From contig JAUWZC010000105.1 in the NCBI GenBank assembly GCA_030615565.1, positions 1 to 7,498 on the forward strand: 7,498 nt of DNA, read 5' to 3'. Shown here one piece after another: positions 1 through 4,811 of the stretch. The translations under genes and the position numbers were made by a program. Numbering within the stretch: the first letter of the stretch is position 1; every line of letters begins with the position of its first letter. The notes under the pieces are model-generated. The model saw nothing but the letters and a program-made list of their open reading frames with translations. It ran no database searches and had not been told where the DNA came from. The DNA is from Desulfobacteraceae bacterium (GTDB lineage Bacteria; Desulfobacterota; DSM-4660; Desulfatiglandales; B25-G16).

Positions 1-585
1 AGGGCAAAAGGGCATGGTGCCAGGGTAATTATCTGTGAAGTAGATGCTCTAAAGGCCTTAGAGGCCGTCATGGATGGATTTGAGGTTATGCCAATAGGGA
101 AGGCTGCCAAGATAGGCGATTTTTTCTGTACCCTTACTGGCAATATAAATGCGATCAGTAGAGAGCACTTCCTTGATATGAAAGACGGTGCAATTGTCTC
201 CAATTCAGGACACTTTAATGTAGAACTCGACCTTCCCGGACTAAAGGAGGTGTCTACATCTACGAGGGAAATCAGGGAATTTGTTGAGGAATATACCCTT
301 CAAAACAGAAACAGGATCTATCTTTTAGGTGAAGGAAGATTGATAAATCTGGCTGCAGCAGAGGGTCATCCCTCTTCTGTTATGGATATGAGCTTTGCAA
401 ACCAGGCATTGTCTATGGAATATCTATCAAAGGAATATAAAAATCTTGATAAAAAAGTCTATTCTGTCCCCCCTGCTATTGACCAGGAGATTGCCAGATT
501 AAAACTCGCATCAATGGGTGTGGAAATTGATACCCTTACCCCTGAACAAGAAAAATATCAGTCCTCATGGGAAATGGGCACCTAA
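1..585 (+). CDS. ahcY: S-adenosylhomocysteinase, C-terminal part (5' end outside window)
   Basis: Hydrolyses S-adenosylhomocysteine to adenosine and homocysteine in the cytosol, with bound NAD as redox cofactor, and so relieves product inhibition of methyltransferases. The frame is open from base 1 and enters mid-protein at R-A-K-G-H-G-A-R, the distal part of the NAD-binding Rossmann domain. Family landmarks follow: EVDALKALEAVMDGFEVMP, a T-G-N-I-N stretch, NSGHFNVELD (usually N-x-GHF-D-x-E), and the signature EGRLINLAAAEGHPSSVMD with SFANQ. The protein ends in EQEKY then SSWEMGT. This is the short tail of bacterial and archaeal forms, not the longer tail ending K-P-x-H-Y-R-Y that reaches a neighbouring subunit's NAD site in classical enzymes. 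About 194 codons are visible of an expected 410 to 430. The next gene is a tRNA about 250 bp away, so no operon partner is visible downstream. Confidence 0.96.
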   Translation, partial: RAKGHGARVIICEVDALKALEAVMDGFEVMPIGKAAKIGDFFCTLTGNINAISREHFLDMKDGAIVSNSGHFNVELDLPGLKEVSTSTREIREFVEEYTLQNRNRIYLLGEGRLINLAAAEGHPSSVMDMSFANQALSMEYLSKEYKNLDKKVYSVPPAIDQEIARLKLASMGVEIDTLTPEQEKYQSSWEMGT

Positions 586-588
586 TAC

Positions 589-619
589 TTGACAGGTTTT
601 CAGCTGAATAATATATAAT
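589..619 (+). promoter_or_regulatory. Putative sigma70-type promoter
   Basis: A perfect TTGACA (589-594) starts 4 bases after the ahcY stop. It is followed by TATATA at 612-617 (17-bp spacer) or TATAAT at 614-619 (19-bp spacer). The only clear downstream gene on this strand is the tRNA-Leu at 840, so it may drive a tRNA precursor with a leader of about 210 nt, or a small RNA from 625-760. The call rests on sequence match only. Confidence 0.5.
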
Positions 620-641
620 GTATTTAGAGGCTTCTCCCAAA

Positions 642-757
642 TTGGAATACTGGAATGATGCGTGAACTTTTCCTGTACAAAGCGGAGTAGAGGAAAAAAA
701 ATATTAAATAGTTTTTTCCACTTTTATTACCCAATATTCCATCTTTCCATCATTCCA
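642..757. repeat. Inverted repeat built from TTCCA/TGGAA units
   Basis: TGGAATGATG (651-660) is matched by a perfect inverted copy CATCATTCCA (748-757). TTGGAATA at 642-649 and TATTCCA at 735-741 extend the inverted theme with iterated TTCCA cores. Between the arms, TTTTCCT (668-674) and AGGAAAA (691-697) form a second 7-bp stem. No open reading frame of note covers this stretch. It resembles short interspersed repeats built from ATTCCA units, but I cannot name the family. Confidence 0.45.
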
Positions 758-812
758 TGTAGATAGCACAGACCGATTGCTATCAAAAGCCTATTGATTT
801 TCCCGCCTTTAA

Positions 813-828
813 CGGGATAGAAATCCCG
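813..828. other. Small perfect hairpin just upstream of the tRNA
   Basis: CGGGAT (813-818) and ATCCCG (823-828) form a 6-bp stem around the tetraloop AGAA. The upstream CCCGCC at 802-807 can compete for the same CGGG. The hairpin lies 11 bp before the mature tRNA 5' end, so it would be in the 5' leader of the precursor if transcription starts at the promoter near 589. Its role is unknown. Confidence 0.4.
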
Positions 829-839
829 AAACGTATAAC

Positions 840-927
840 GCCTGGGTGGCGGAATTGGCAGACGCAAGGGACTTAAAATCCCTCGGTCCTAGTGGCTGTG
901 CGGGTTCGATTCCCGCCCCAGGCACCA
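840..927 (+). tRNA. tRNA-Leu (anticodon UAA), CCA encoded
   Basis: A class II tRNA of 88 nt. The acceptor stem GCCTGGG (840-846) pairs perfectly with CCCAGGC (917-923), followed by discriminator A924 and encoded CCA 925-927. The anticodon stem AGGGA/TCCCT (867-871, 879-883) encloses loop CTTAAAA with anticodon TAA at 874-876. A long variable arm (884-899) is typical of tRNA-Leu. The T arm is GCGGG (900-904), loop TTCGATT, CCCGC (912-916). This tRNA should read UUA and, by wobble, UUG. Its 3' end (905-925) is duplicated 339 bp downstream on the far side of a GIY-YIG gene, marking the tRNA as an insertion target whose intact sequence was kept on the upstream side. Confidence 0.97.
905..925 (+). 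repeat. Direct repeat, left copy (tRNA-Leu 3' end)
   Basis: This is the left of two perfect 21-bp copies and forms part of the functional tRNA (T loop, T stem 3' strand, acceptor 3' strand, discriminator and first C of CCA). It plays the role an attL or attB site would in a tRNA-integrated element. Confidence 0.85.
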
Positions 928-945
928 TCCTATAAAATATCTTCA

Positions 946-1206
946 ATGGTAACTTTATATATCCTAAAAGGAGAAACTGGCAGAAGATATGTCGGTATCA
1001 CTAATAATCTTTCACGACGACTTGATGAACATCGTGCAAGAAGCAGTAAGGGGGGTCAGATACTCGGTAAATTTTTTATCTTACACGCTGAATATTTTCC
1101 TGACCACAAATCAGCTCGCAAGCGAGAAACGTTCCTAAAATCGGGGCTAGGTCGAAAATGGCTAGATGACCTTGAACAAAGTGTGCGGCCCGCCAAAGGC
1201 GGGTAA
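946..1206 (+). CDS. Small GIY-YIG (URI-type) endonuclease domain protein
   Basis: An 86-residue single-domain GIY-YIG nuclease. The fingerprint is visible: L-Y-I-L at 4-7, R-R-Y-V-G-I-T at 13-19 (the YIG half reads Y-V-G), NLSRRLDEH at 21-29 supplying the conserved Arg, and ARKRE at 57-61 with Glu61 as likely metal ligand, followed by LKSGLGRKW. The family cuts DNA; stand-alone URI-type members are largely uncharacterised. I chose ATG 946 because an upstream in-frame start at 892 lies inside the tRNA and would translate its 3' end as V-R-V-R-F-P-P, an annotation artefact. No good Shine-Dalgarno precedes 946, so expression may depend on tRNA read-through. The last codons (R-P-A-K-G-G, stop) are encoded by a CCCGCC-AAA-GGCGGG palindrome, which suggests the original C terminus was replaced by a repeat. 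Confidence 0.85.
   Translation: MVTLYILKGETGRRYVGITNNLSRRLDEHRARSSKGGQILGKFFILHAEYFPDHKSARKRETFLKSGLGRKWLDDLEQSVRPAKGG
1189..1203. repeat. GC-rich palindrome at the end of the GIY-YIG gene
   Basis: CCCGCC (1189-1194) and GGCGGG (1198-1203) form a 6-bp stem with loop AAA. It encodes the final residues of the GIY-YIG protein and directly precedes its TAA. It shares the CCCGCC core with palindromes at 5351-5368 and inside 6431-6607. It lacks the T-run of an intrinsic terminator. Confidence 0.6.
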
Positions 1207-1228
1207 AGCAAACCCTCCAGCGGGCTTG

Positions 1229-1243
1229 TGCGCCTTAGGCGCA
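1229..1243. repeat. Palindrome TGCGCC-TTA-GGCGCA
   Basis: A 6-bp perfect stem with loop TTA that abuts the right 21-bp repeat at 1244. A copy with one mismatch (14 of 15 bases) occurs at 6551-6565 inside the insertion between the two redox genes. The two places are otherwise unrelated, so this looks like a small dispersed palindrome. Confidence 0.6.
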
Positions 1244-1264
1244 TTCGATTCCCGCCCCAGGCAC
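1244..1264 (+). repeat. Direct repeat, right copy (tRNA 3'-end remnant)
   Basis: Identical over 21 bp to 905-925, but not preceded by a tRNA body: the bases before it form the 1229-1243 palindrome and cannot make a T stem. It stops one base into CCA (CAC then T). It is a target-site remnant and not a second tRNA. Confidence 0.85.
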
Positions 1265-1526
1265 TAATAGAAATAGCAACTTAGGTCAGTACGGCTTTTT
1301 TTCGGGCTGGTCTTCTTTTTTGTGCATGCGCCTATTTTGCCTCAAATTTCACTATTCTTCATTCCTTTCCTTCTTAAAGAAAGACCCTCTGTATACCTAC
1401 TTAAACTTCCGATAAAACACCTCCCTCTCACCCTGGCCTGCCTGGCTATTATGGCGAGCCTCTTTCCGATGACATTCATAGAATTTTATTCGCTCCCATT
1501 ACAATTGGTTAATATGCAAAATTATG
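1265..1526. other. Non-coding spacer
   Basis: About 260 bp without a convincing gene. A short pyrimidine-rich open frame (1322-1534) has no Shine-Dalgarno and runs into the antitoxin operator, so I do not call it. The stretch has several T-runs (for example 1291-1298 and 1316-1321), but I see no strong GC stem before them. Termination of the tRNA/GIY-YIG transcript here is possible but not demonstrated. Confidence 0.4.
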
Positions 1527-1601
1527 ATGTATAATAGCTATACATTATGTTTTATTATTGACAATCATTATTTTATACATCATATATAAAATGTATATAA
1601 T
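1527..1601 (+). promoter_or_regulatory. vapBC promoter with four-copy ATGTATA/TATACAT operator
   Basis: The heptamer occurs four times as two dyads: ATGTATA 1527-1533 with TATACAT 1539-1545, and TATACAT 1574-1580 with ATGTATA 1591-1597. A perfect -35 TTGACA lies between the dyads at 1558-1563. Possible -10 elements are TATAAA at 1585-1590 and TATAAT at 1596-1601, both at non-ideal spacing. The second dyad therefore overlaps the promoter core. Ribbon-helix-helix antitoxins typically bind such short AT-rich dyads, so this fits autorepression by the antitoxin encoded next. The binding is inference. Confidence 0.6.
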
Positions 1602-1626
1602 TAGGATTGTACAGGAGATGTCAAAC

Positions 1627-1881
1627 ATGAGAAAATTAAAAAAAACCCCAATTCAGATCTATTTAGAACCTGAACAGGATAAAATTATTTCTGTTTTGGC
1701 AAAAGGCAGCGGCCAGTCTAAAGCTGCAATTATCCGCAGTTGTATATCCAGTTTTATTGCCAGTCTTCCACTGGAGAAAGATCCGGCTCTTGATATTATG
1801 AATCTCGGAGCTTCAGGGGAAAAGGACATTGCCCAAAAACATGATGACTATTTGATTTCCCTTACTCAATCAAAGCAGTAA
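1627..1881 (+). CDS. vapB: Ribbon-helix-helix antitoxin (VapB/CopG type)
   Basis: An 84-residue DNA-binding antitoxin expected to neutralise the PIN toxin encoded 1 nt downstream and to repress their shared promoter. Residues 7-13 (TPIQIYL) form the beta ribbon that would contact DNA as a dimer. Two helices follow: PEQDKIISVLAKGSG and SKAAIIRSCISSFIASL, the usual RHH layout. The C-terminal 35 residues are acidic and hydrophilic (EKDPALDIM, GEKDIAQKHDDYL), as expected of a toxin-binding tail. I chose ATG 1627, 9 nt after AGGAG (1613-1617). ATG 1618 in the same frame directly abuts the Shine-Dalgarno, and a TTG at 1558 would overlap the promoter. Heptamer dyads at 1527-1597 are the likely operator. 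Confidence 0.85.
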   Translation: MRKLKKTPIQIYLEPEQDKIISVLAKGSGQSKAAIIRSCISSFIASLPLEKDPALDIMNLGASGEKDIAQKHDDYLISLTQSKQ

Positions 1882-1882
1882 G

Positions 1883-2293
1883 ATGGAAGAGAAAAAATTA
1901 TTCGTCGATACAGGAGCATGGTTTGCTCTGGCAGACAAATCCGACCAGTATCACAATCAGGCAATTGAAATCTATGGTGATTTGCTTCGGGATTACCGGT
2001 TATTAACAACAAGCCTTGTTATTTCAGAAACATATACATTGATGCGCTACGCCTTGGGTCATCAGGCTGCCATTCATTTTGTGGATAATATTGAAGCTAG
2101 TCCCAGGGTGATCAAAATCTATTCTGACAGCACACAGGAAGAACAAGCAATAGATATACTACGGCAATATCAGGATCAAGACTTCAGCTATACTGATGCA
2201 GTCAGTTTTGCTGTCATGAAGCAATATGGAACAGTTGAGGCCTTTGCCTTTGATCAGCATTTTATTACTGCTGGTTTCACACTCATACCTTAA
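1883..2293 (+). CDS. vapC: PIN-domain ribonuclease toxin (VapC family)
   Basis: A 136-residue PIN nuclease of normal length for VapC toxins, which cleave tRNA or rRNA with Mg or Mn. Four acidic residues sit where the fold needs them: Asp9 (F-V-D-T-G-A), Glu49 (V-I-S-E-T-Y), Asp105 (F-S-Y-T-D-A) and Asp124 (A-F-A-F-D-Q-H-F). The F-S-Y-T-D-A-V-S-F form of the third motif is common in the PIN subgroup paired with RHH antitoxins. The start ATG follows the antitoxin stop after one base, so translation is probably coupled; no independent promoter is visible. The cellular RNA target cannot be read from sequence. Confidence 0.92.
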   Translation: MEEKKLFVDTGAWFALADKSDQYHNQAIEIYGDLLRDYRLLTTSLVISETYTLMRYALGHQAAIHFVDNIEASPRVIKIYSDSTQEEQAIDILRQYQDQDFSYTDAVSFAVMKQYGTVEAFAFDQHFITAGFTLIP

Positions 2294-2375
2294 TATCAAA
2301 CGCATCTAATATTTGGCCTATCCAGACTACCTGGCTGAATAAAAGATCAAAACTTTCATTTAAAGGAGGTTAACA

Positions 2376-3155
2376 ATGAATGAACTTGTGAAATTAGATG
2401 TGATTGAAGGGATTGCCAGGATAACCCTGAATCGACCGAAGGCTTATAATGCATTCAGCCTGGATATGATCCAGACTCTGGCAGAAAGGCTTATTGAGCT
2501 TGCCATGGACAAGCTCGTGGTCGGTATAATTATTACCGGAGAGGGCAAGGCCTTCTGCGCAGGTGCAGATCTAAAATGCCTATCAGGTTTTGGAAAAAGT
2601 TATGGCGAGGCCTTACACGAACTGTCAGCCAGGTACCATCAGGCCATCCTTGAAATACGCCGTATGCTAAAACCTGTAGTGGCAGCCATCAATGGCATTG
2701 CTGCTGGAGGCGGTTTTTCCATGGCCCTTGCCTGCGACTTCAGGGTAATGGAGGCATCCGCCGTTTTAAGACAGGCATATACTACCAATGGGCTGAGTAT
2801 TGATGGGGGAGGCACATTCACCTTACCCAGATTGGTAGGGCTGGCCAGGGCCATGGAAATTGCAGCCTTCGACCGTCCAATTTCTGCTGAGCAGGCACTA
2901 TCCTGGGGTCTTGTAACAGAGGTGGTGGAAGATGGTCAGGCCGTGAAAAGAGCTATTGAATTGATTAAGGAAATGAAAAGTATCCCTCTTTCCTCTTTTG
3001 CAGCTTGTAAAAAATTGATAACCGATTCCTTTAACACCTCTTTTGAGACCCAACTGGAAAAAGAACGGGAGGCTTTGTCATGGTGTGCTGACCATCCCAA
3101 TGGGCGTGAAGGTATAAAGGCCTTTTTGGAGAAAAGAAAGCCGGCTTACACTTGA
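2376..3155 (+). CDS. Crotonase-fold acyl-CoA isomerase, PaaG-like (not a canonical hydratase)
   Basis: A 259-residue enoyl-CoA hydratase/isomerase family member, cytosolic. The CoA and oxyanion-hole motifs are intact: GKAFCAGADL at 57-66 and NGIAAGGGFSMALACD at 106-121. The two catalytic glutamates of crotonases are absent: the position of rat Glu144 (GGGCE) is Ser115 (GGGFS), and that of Glu164 (QPE) is Tyr135 (QAY). Instead, Asp143 in GLSIDGGGT aligns with the catalytic Asp of PaaG (GLIPDCGGT), and LPRLVGLARAME follows as in PaaG. A delta3-delta2 or ring-opening-type isomerase role is therefore likelier than hydration; the substrate is unknown. The gene ends in the usual REGIKAFLEKRKPAYT tail. 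A near-perfect Shine-Dalgarno AAAGGAGGT (2362-2370) fixes the start. No pathway partner is adjacent, since toxin-antitoxin genes lie on both sides. Confidence 0.88.
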   Translation: MNELVKLDVIEGIARITLNRPKAYNAFSLDMIQTLAERLIELAMDKLVVGIIITGEGKAFCAGADLKCLSGFGKSYGEALHELSARYHQAILEIRRMLKPVVAAINGIAAGGGFSMALACDFRVMEASAVLRQAYTTNGLSIDGGGTFTLPRLVGLARAMEIAAFDRPISAEQALSWGLVTEVVEDGQAVKRAIELIKEMKSIPLSSFAACKKLITDSFNTSFETQLEKEREALSWCADHPNGREGIKAFLEKRKPAYT

Positions 3156-3335
3156 AGAAAAATAAATACCAGTATATATAGCATCCATGATTTTGTGGAA
3201 AACGAGTATCAATTAGATTTAATGAAACAGCCATGGACTCTGTCAGAGAGATGAACAGATGGTGAATTGAATCGACAAAGAGGTGAATCAATGTTTGTAT
3301 GTAACTATATAATGTAGTCACAAGAGGAGGGTTTA
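3156..3335 (+). other. Spacer with weak promoter and strong RBS for the orphan antitoxin
   Basis: No gene is seen. TATAAT at 3308-3313 is a perfect -10, but no matching -35 lies 17 bp upstream (GAATCA at 3285-3290). AGGAGG at 3325-3330 is 5 nt from the ATG at 3336. A short palindrome CTCTG-T-CAGAG lies at 3238-3248. No intrinsic terminator for the upstream gene is evident. Confidence 0.4.
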
Positions 3336-3569
3336 ATGATCCAGACCAATATTAGGGAAGCTAAGGCCAAACTTTCCGCTTATCTTTCTCAGGTGGAACA
3401 AGGGGAAGAGGTTATGATTGTCCGCAGGGGCAAACCAGTGTCCATCCTGAAGCCAGTTGAACAATCAGCACCATTGCCCAGCATGAAACATTTCAGGAAA
3501 AAAATAACTCTAGGGGGTTTGTCAGGTTCTGAGACCATTATCAGAATGCGAGAGAAATCCAGATATTGA
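3336..3569 (+). CDS. Phd/YefM-type antitoxin, orphan
   Basis: A 77-residue antitoxin of the Phd/YefM fold. The N-terminal half carries the family pattern: NIREAKAKLSAYLSQVEQGE, then EVMIVRRGKPVSILKPV, the DNA-binding and dimerisation part. The C-terminal half (from about residue 45) is basic, K-H-F-R-K-K-I and R-M-R-E-K-S-R-Y, unlike the usual acidic toxin-binding tail. No toxin follows: the next 245 bases hold no PIN or RelE frame, whereas the related antitoxin at 3816 overlaps its toxin directly. The first halves of the two antitoxins share EAK, LS, GEEV and GKP landmarks, so they may be old paralogues. It may act as an antidote in trans, or be left over after toxin loss. Confidence 0.8.
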   Translation: MIQTNIREAKAKLSAYLSQVEQGEEVMIVRRGKPVSILKPVEQSAPLPSMKHFRKKITLGGLSGSETIIRMREKSRY

Positions 3570-3723
3570 TGAGCTTCCTAAGTCTTTTTCTTAAGGTTTA
3601 GTCTTTTGTATCACCCAATTCTTTTACTGTTATCTCTGATGCATTGACCCGATAATGAGGCAGAGACCTCAGGGGTGTCAAGAAAAGGACAGATACAGGC
3701 TTTCCACTTTGAGAAATAAAAAC
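3570..3723. other. Non-coding stretch where a toxin would be expected
   Basis: Reading on from the orphan antitoxin in all three plus frames gives only short runs broken by stops; no D-T-H or D-T-N start of a PIN domain is visible. GAGG/CCTC (3657-3670) is the only small stem. The stretch therefore supports loss of the toxin and not a missed gene. Confidence 0.4.
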
Positions 3724-3752
3724 TTGACTTAGTCATGAACTTAGTTTATTTT
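3724..3752 (+). promoter_or_regulatory. Putative promoter/operator of the second Phd-PIN module
   Basis: TTGACT (3724-3729) and TATTTT (3747-3752) are 17 bp apart. The heptamer ACTTAGT occurs at 3727-3733 and again at 3739-3745, a 12-bp period close to one helical turn. The first copy lies in a 9-bp palindrome GACTTAGTC (3726-3734). Both copies lie within the promoter, as expected for antitoxin autorepression; binding is inferred. Confidence 0.45.
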
Positions 3753-3815
3753 TTGATCTTAGATAAGAAATGATCGTGGTGTCCAGAAAATTTGATACAA
3801 AGGAGAATATGAACA

Positions 3816-4049
3816 GTGATCAAAGTTAATGTGCATGAGGCTAAAACCCAGCTATCCCGCCTGTTGGCCCGTGTGTCGGCTGGAGAGGAGGTTGTCATCT
3901 CTAAGTCAGGAAAACCGATGGCACGCCTTGTTCCTTGGGGTAATGAAAAGAAAGATCGGGTTCCGGGACTGGATAAAGGGTTAGTGCATATTCCCGAGGA
4001 TTTTGATGCACCACTACCACCTGAGTTATTAGCAACATTTGAATCATGA
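3816..4049 (+). CDS. vapB: Phd/YefM-type antitoxin (VapB partner of PIN toxin)
   Basis: A 77-residue antitoxin that should bind and inhibit the PIN toxin it overlaps. The N-terminal Phd fold is plain: NVHEAKTQLSRLLARVSAGE, then EVVISKSGKPMARLVPW. The C-terminal half is acidic (H-I-P-E-D-F-D-A-P-L-P-P-E-L-L), the usual toxin-wrapping tail. The start is GTG at 3816, 10 nt after AGGAG (3801-3805). An ATG at 3809 in another frame opens a six-codon frame (M-N-S-D-Q-S, stop) across the GTG and could dampen translation. The stop shares an ATGA with the toxin start, so the pair is translationally coupled. Repeated ACTTAGT sequences in the promoter are the likely operator. Confidence 0.9.
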   Translation: MIKVNVHEAKTQLSRLLARVSAGEEVVISKSGKPMARLVPWGNEKKDRVPGLDKGLVHIPEDFDAPLPPELLATFES

Positions 4050-4438
4050 AAATCTTGATCGACACCCATTGCTGGCTCTGGTGGATAGCTGAACCCAACA
4101 AATTACAGGACGGTGCTCGCAGGCAGATCGAAGACCGAAACAATACAATCTTTTTATCGGCGGCCAGCTCTTGGGAAATCGCAATCAAATATTCAATTGG
4201 AAAGCTGGAATTGCCCGAACCTCCCGAACGTTTTGTTCCCAAAAGGCTTGCCAGAGATGCCATCTCTTCTCTGGCTATCGAGCATATCCACGCGCTTCAT
4301 ATAGCTAATCTTCCTTACCATCACCGAGATCCCTTTGACCGTTTGATAATCTCCCAGGCACAAATAGAACGCATCCCTATAATGACCGGTGATCCTCAGT
4401 TTGAACCATATGACGTGGAACTCATCTGGGCGATCTGA
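4046..4438 (+). CDS. vapC: PIN-domain ribonuclease toxin (VapC family)
   Basis: A 130-residue PIN nuclease in the subgroup with the D-T-H-x-W-L-W-W start that pairs with Phd-type antitoxins. Metal-binding acids are Asp6 (L-I-D-T-H), Glu44 (S-S-W-E-I-A-I-K), Asp98 within HRDPFDRLI (Asp95 also present) and Asp116 (M-T-G-D-P-Q-F). WEIAIKYSIGKLELPEPP is the typical second block. Length and motifs are complete, so the toxin looks intact. The 4-bp ATGA overlap with the antitoxin makes separate expression unlikely. The target RNA is not deducible. Confidence 0.93.
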   Translation: MKILIDTHCWLWWIAEPNKLQDGARRQIEDRNNTIFLSAASSWEIAIKYSIGKLELPEPPERFVPKRLARDAISSLAIEHIHALHIANLPYHHRDPFDRLIISQAQIERIPIMTGDPQFEPYDVELIWAI

Positions 4439-4811
4439 GCAACCAGACTTTCATTAACAGAGGGAATATTTTTGAGATTAGTCGGAACATGATCAAAATG
4501 TATTTAGTCTATGAGGTTGCGAAGATCTTCAATACCAAAAGGGGGCCAAAGAATTAATGAGGCATTTAAAAAAAAGATAGGGTTTCCCTTGTTGGCTTCG
4601 AAATCTTTTAGGAGGGACAAAGAAAGGTGAGGAAGGGTAGAAATGAGAAAAATATTGATCTGGAAAAAGATAGTGTGCGATACTATTTATAGCTTCAGCG
4701 ATGTTCAGGGAACATCTAAGTCTGAATGTCGTAAAAGAAGATGAAGATTTCACTGTTGTGCAGATGAAAGCAATATCAAGCTGGTTAGTGCACCAGCAAG
4801 GATGAAGGTTA
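4439..4811. other. Largely empty spacer after the toxin
   Basis: About 370 bp without an intact gene. GGAGG at 4611-4615 and a 33-codon frame from ATG 4643 have no recognisable product. A minus-strand open frame spans the stretch, but its composition (many Phe, Ser, Pro, Cys) looks like a chance frame. The last 130 bp hold the protein-like fragment described separately. Confidence 0.4.
4674..4805 (+). pseudogene. Possible C-terminal gene remnant, unidentified
   Basis: A stop-free run of 43 codons after TAG 4671-4673 reads A-I-L-F-I-A-S-A-M-F-R-E-H-L, then VVKEDEDFTVVQMKAISSWL, then V-H-Q-Q-G and TGA. The mix of charged and hydrophobic residues is more protein-like than the surroundings. An internal ATG at 4701 has no good Shine-Dalgarno. 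It ends 6 nt before the GTG of the nucleotidyltransferase, as an upstream operon gene would. I cannot assign a family; it could be the tail of a gene eroded at its 5' end, or chance. Confidence 0.25.

Larger units (their letters stand above)
905..1264 (+). mobile_element. tRNA-embedded mini-element with GIY-YIG gene
   Basis: Bases 905-925, the T loop to the first C of CCA in tRNA-Leu, recur without mismatch at 1244-1264. The flanking bases differ on both sides (904 G versus 1243 A, 926 C versus 1265 T). The 339-bp unit between repeat starts contains one gene, the GIY-YIG protein at 946-1206, plus two short palindromes at 1189-1203 and 1229-1243. The layout matches integration at a tRNA 3' end with the target sequence carried or regenerated, as for tRNA-targeted islands, but on a minimal scale and without an integrase. 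Homing or double-strand-break repair by the endonuclease is a plausible mechanism, but this is inference. Confidence 0.7.

Noticed and set aside
892..945. In-frame upstream start for the GIY-YIG gene
   Set aside because: It lies inside tRNA-Leu and would translate the T arm and acceptor stem; ATG 946 begins directly at the domain.
1189..1243. Intrinsic terminator after the GIY-YIG gene
   Set aside because: The two palindromes are not followed by a T-run, so they fit dispersed repeats better than a terminator.
1244..1264. A second tRNA
   Set aside because: Only the 3' 21 bases are present; there is no anticodon arm, D arm or acceptor 5' strand.
1322..1534. A 70-codon hydrophobic open frame
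   Set aside because: No Shine-Dalgarno, low-complexity pyrimidine-rich codons, and an overlap with the vapBC operator.
1558..1626. N-terminal extension of the RHH antitoxin from TTG 1558
   Set aside because: The start would be within the -35 element and the extra residues are a translation of the AT-rich promoter; AGGAG 9 nt before ATG 1627 is decisive.
3671..3720. GGGTGTCAAGAAAAGGACAG stretch resembling ends of REP-type transposase elements
   Set aside because: Only a vague resemblance from memory, with no inverted partner and no transposase fragment nearby.
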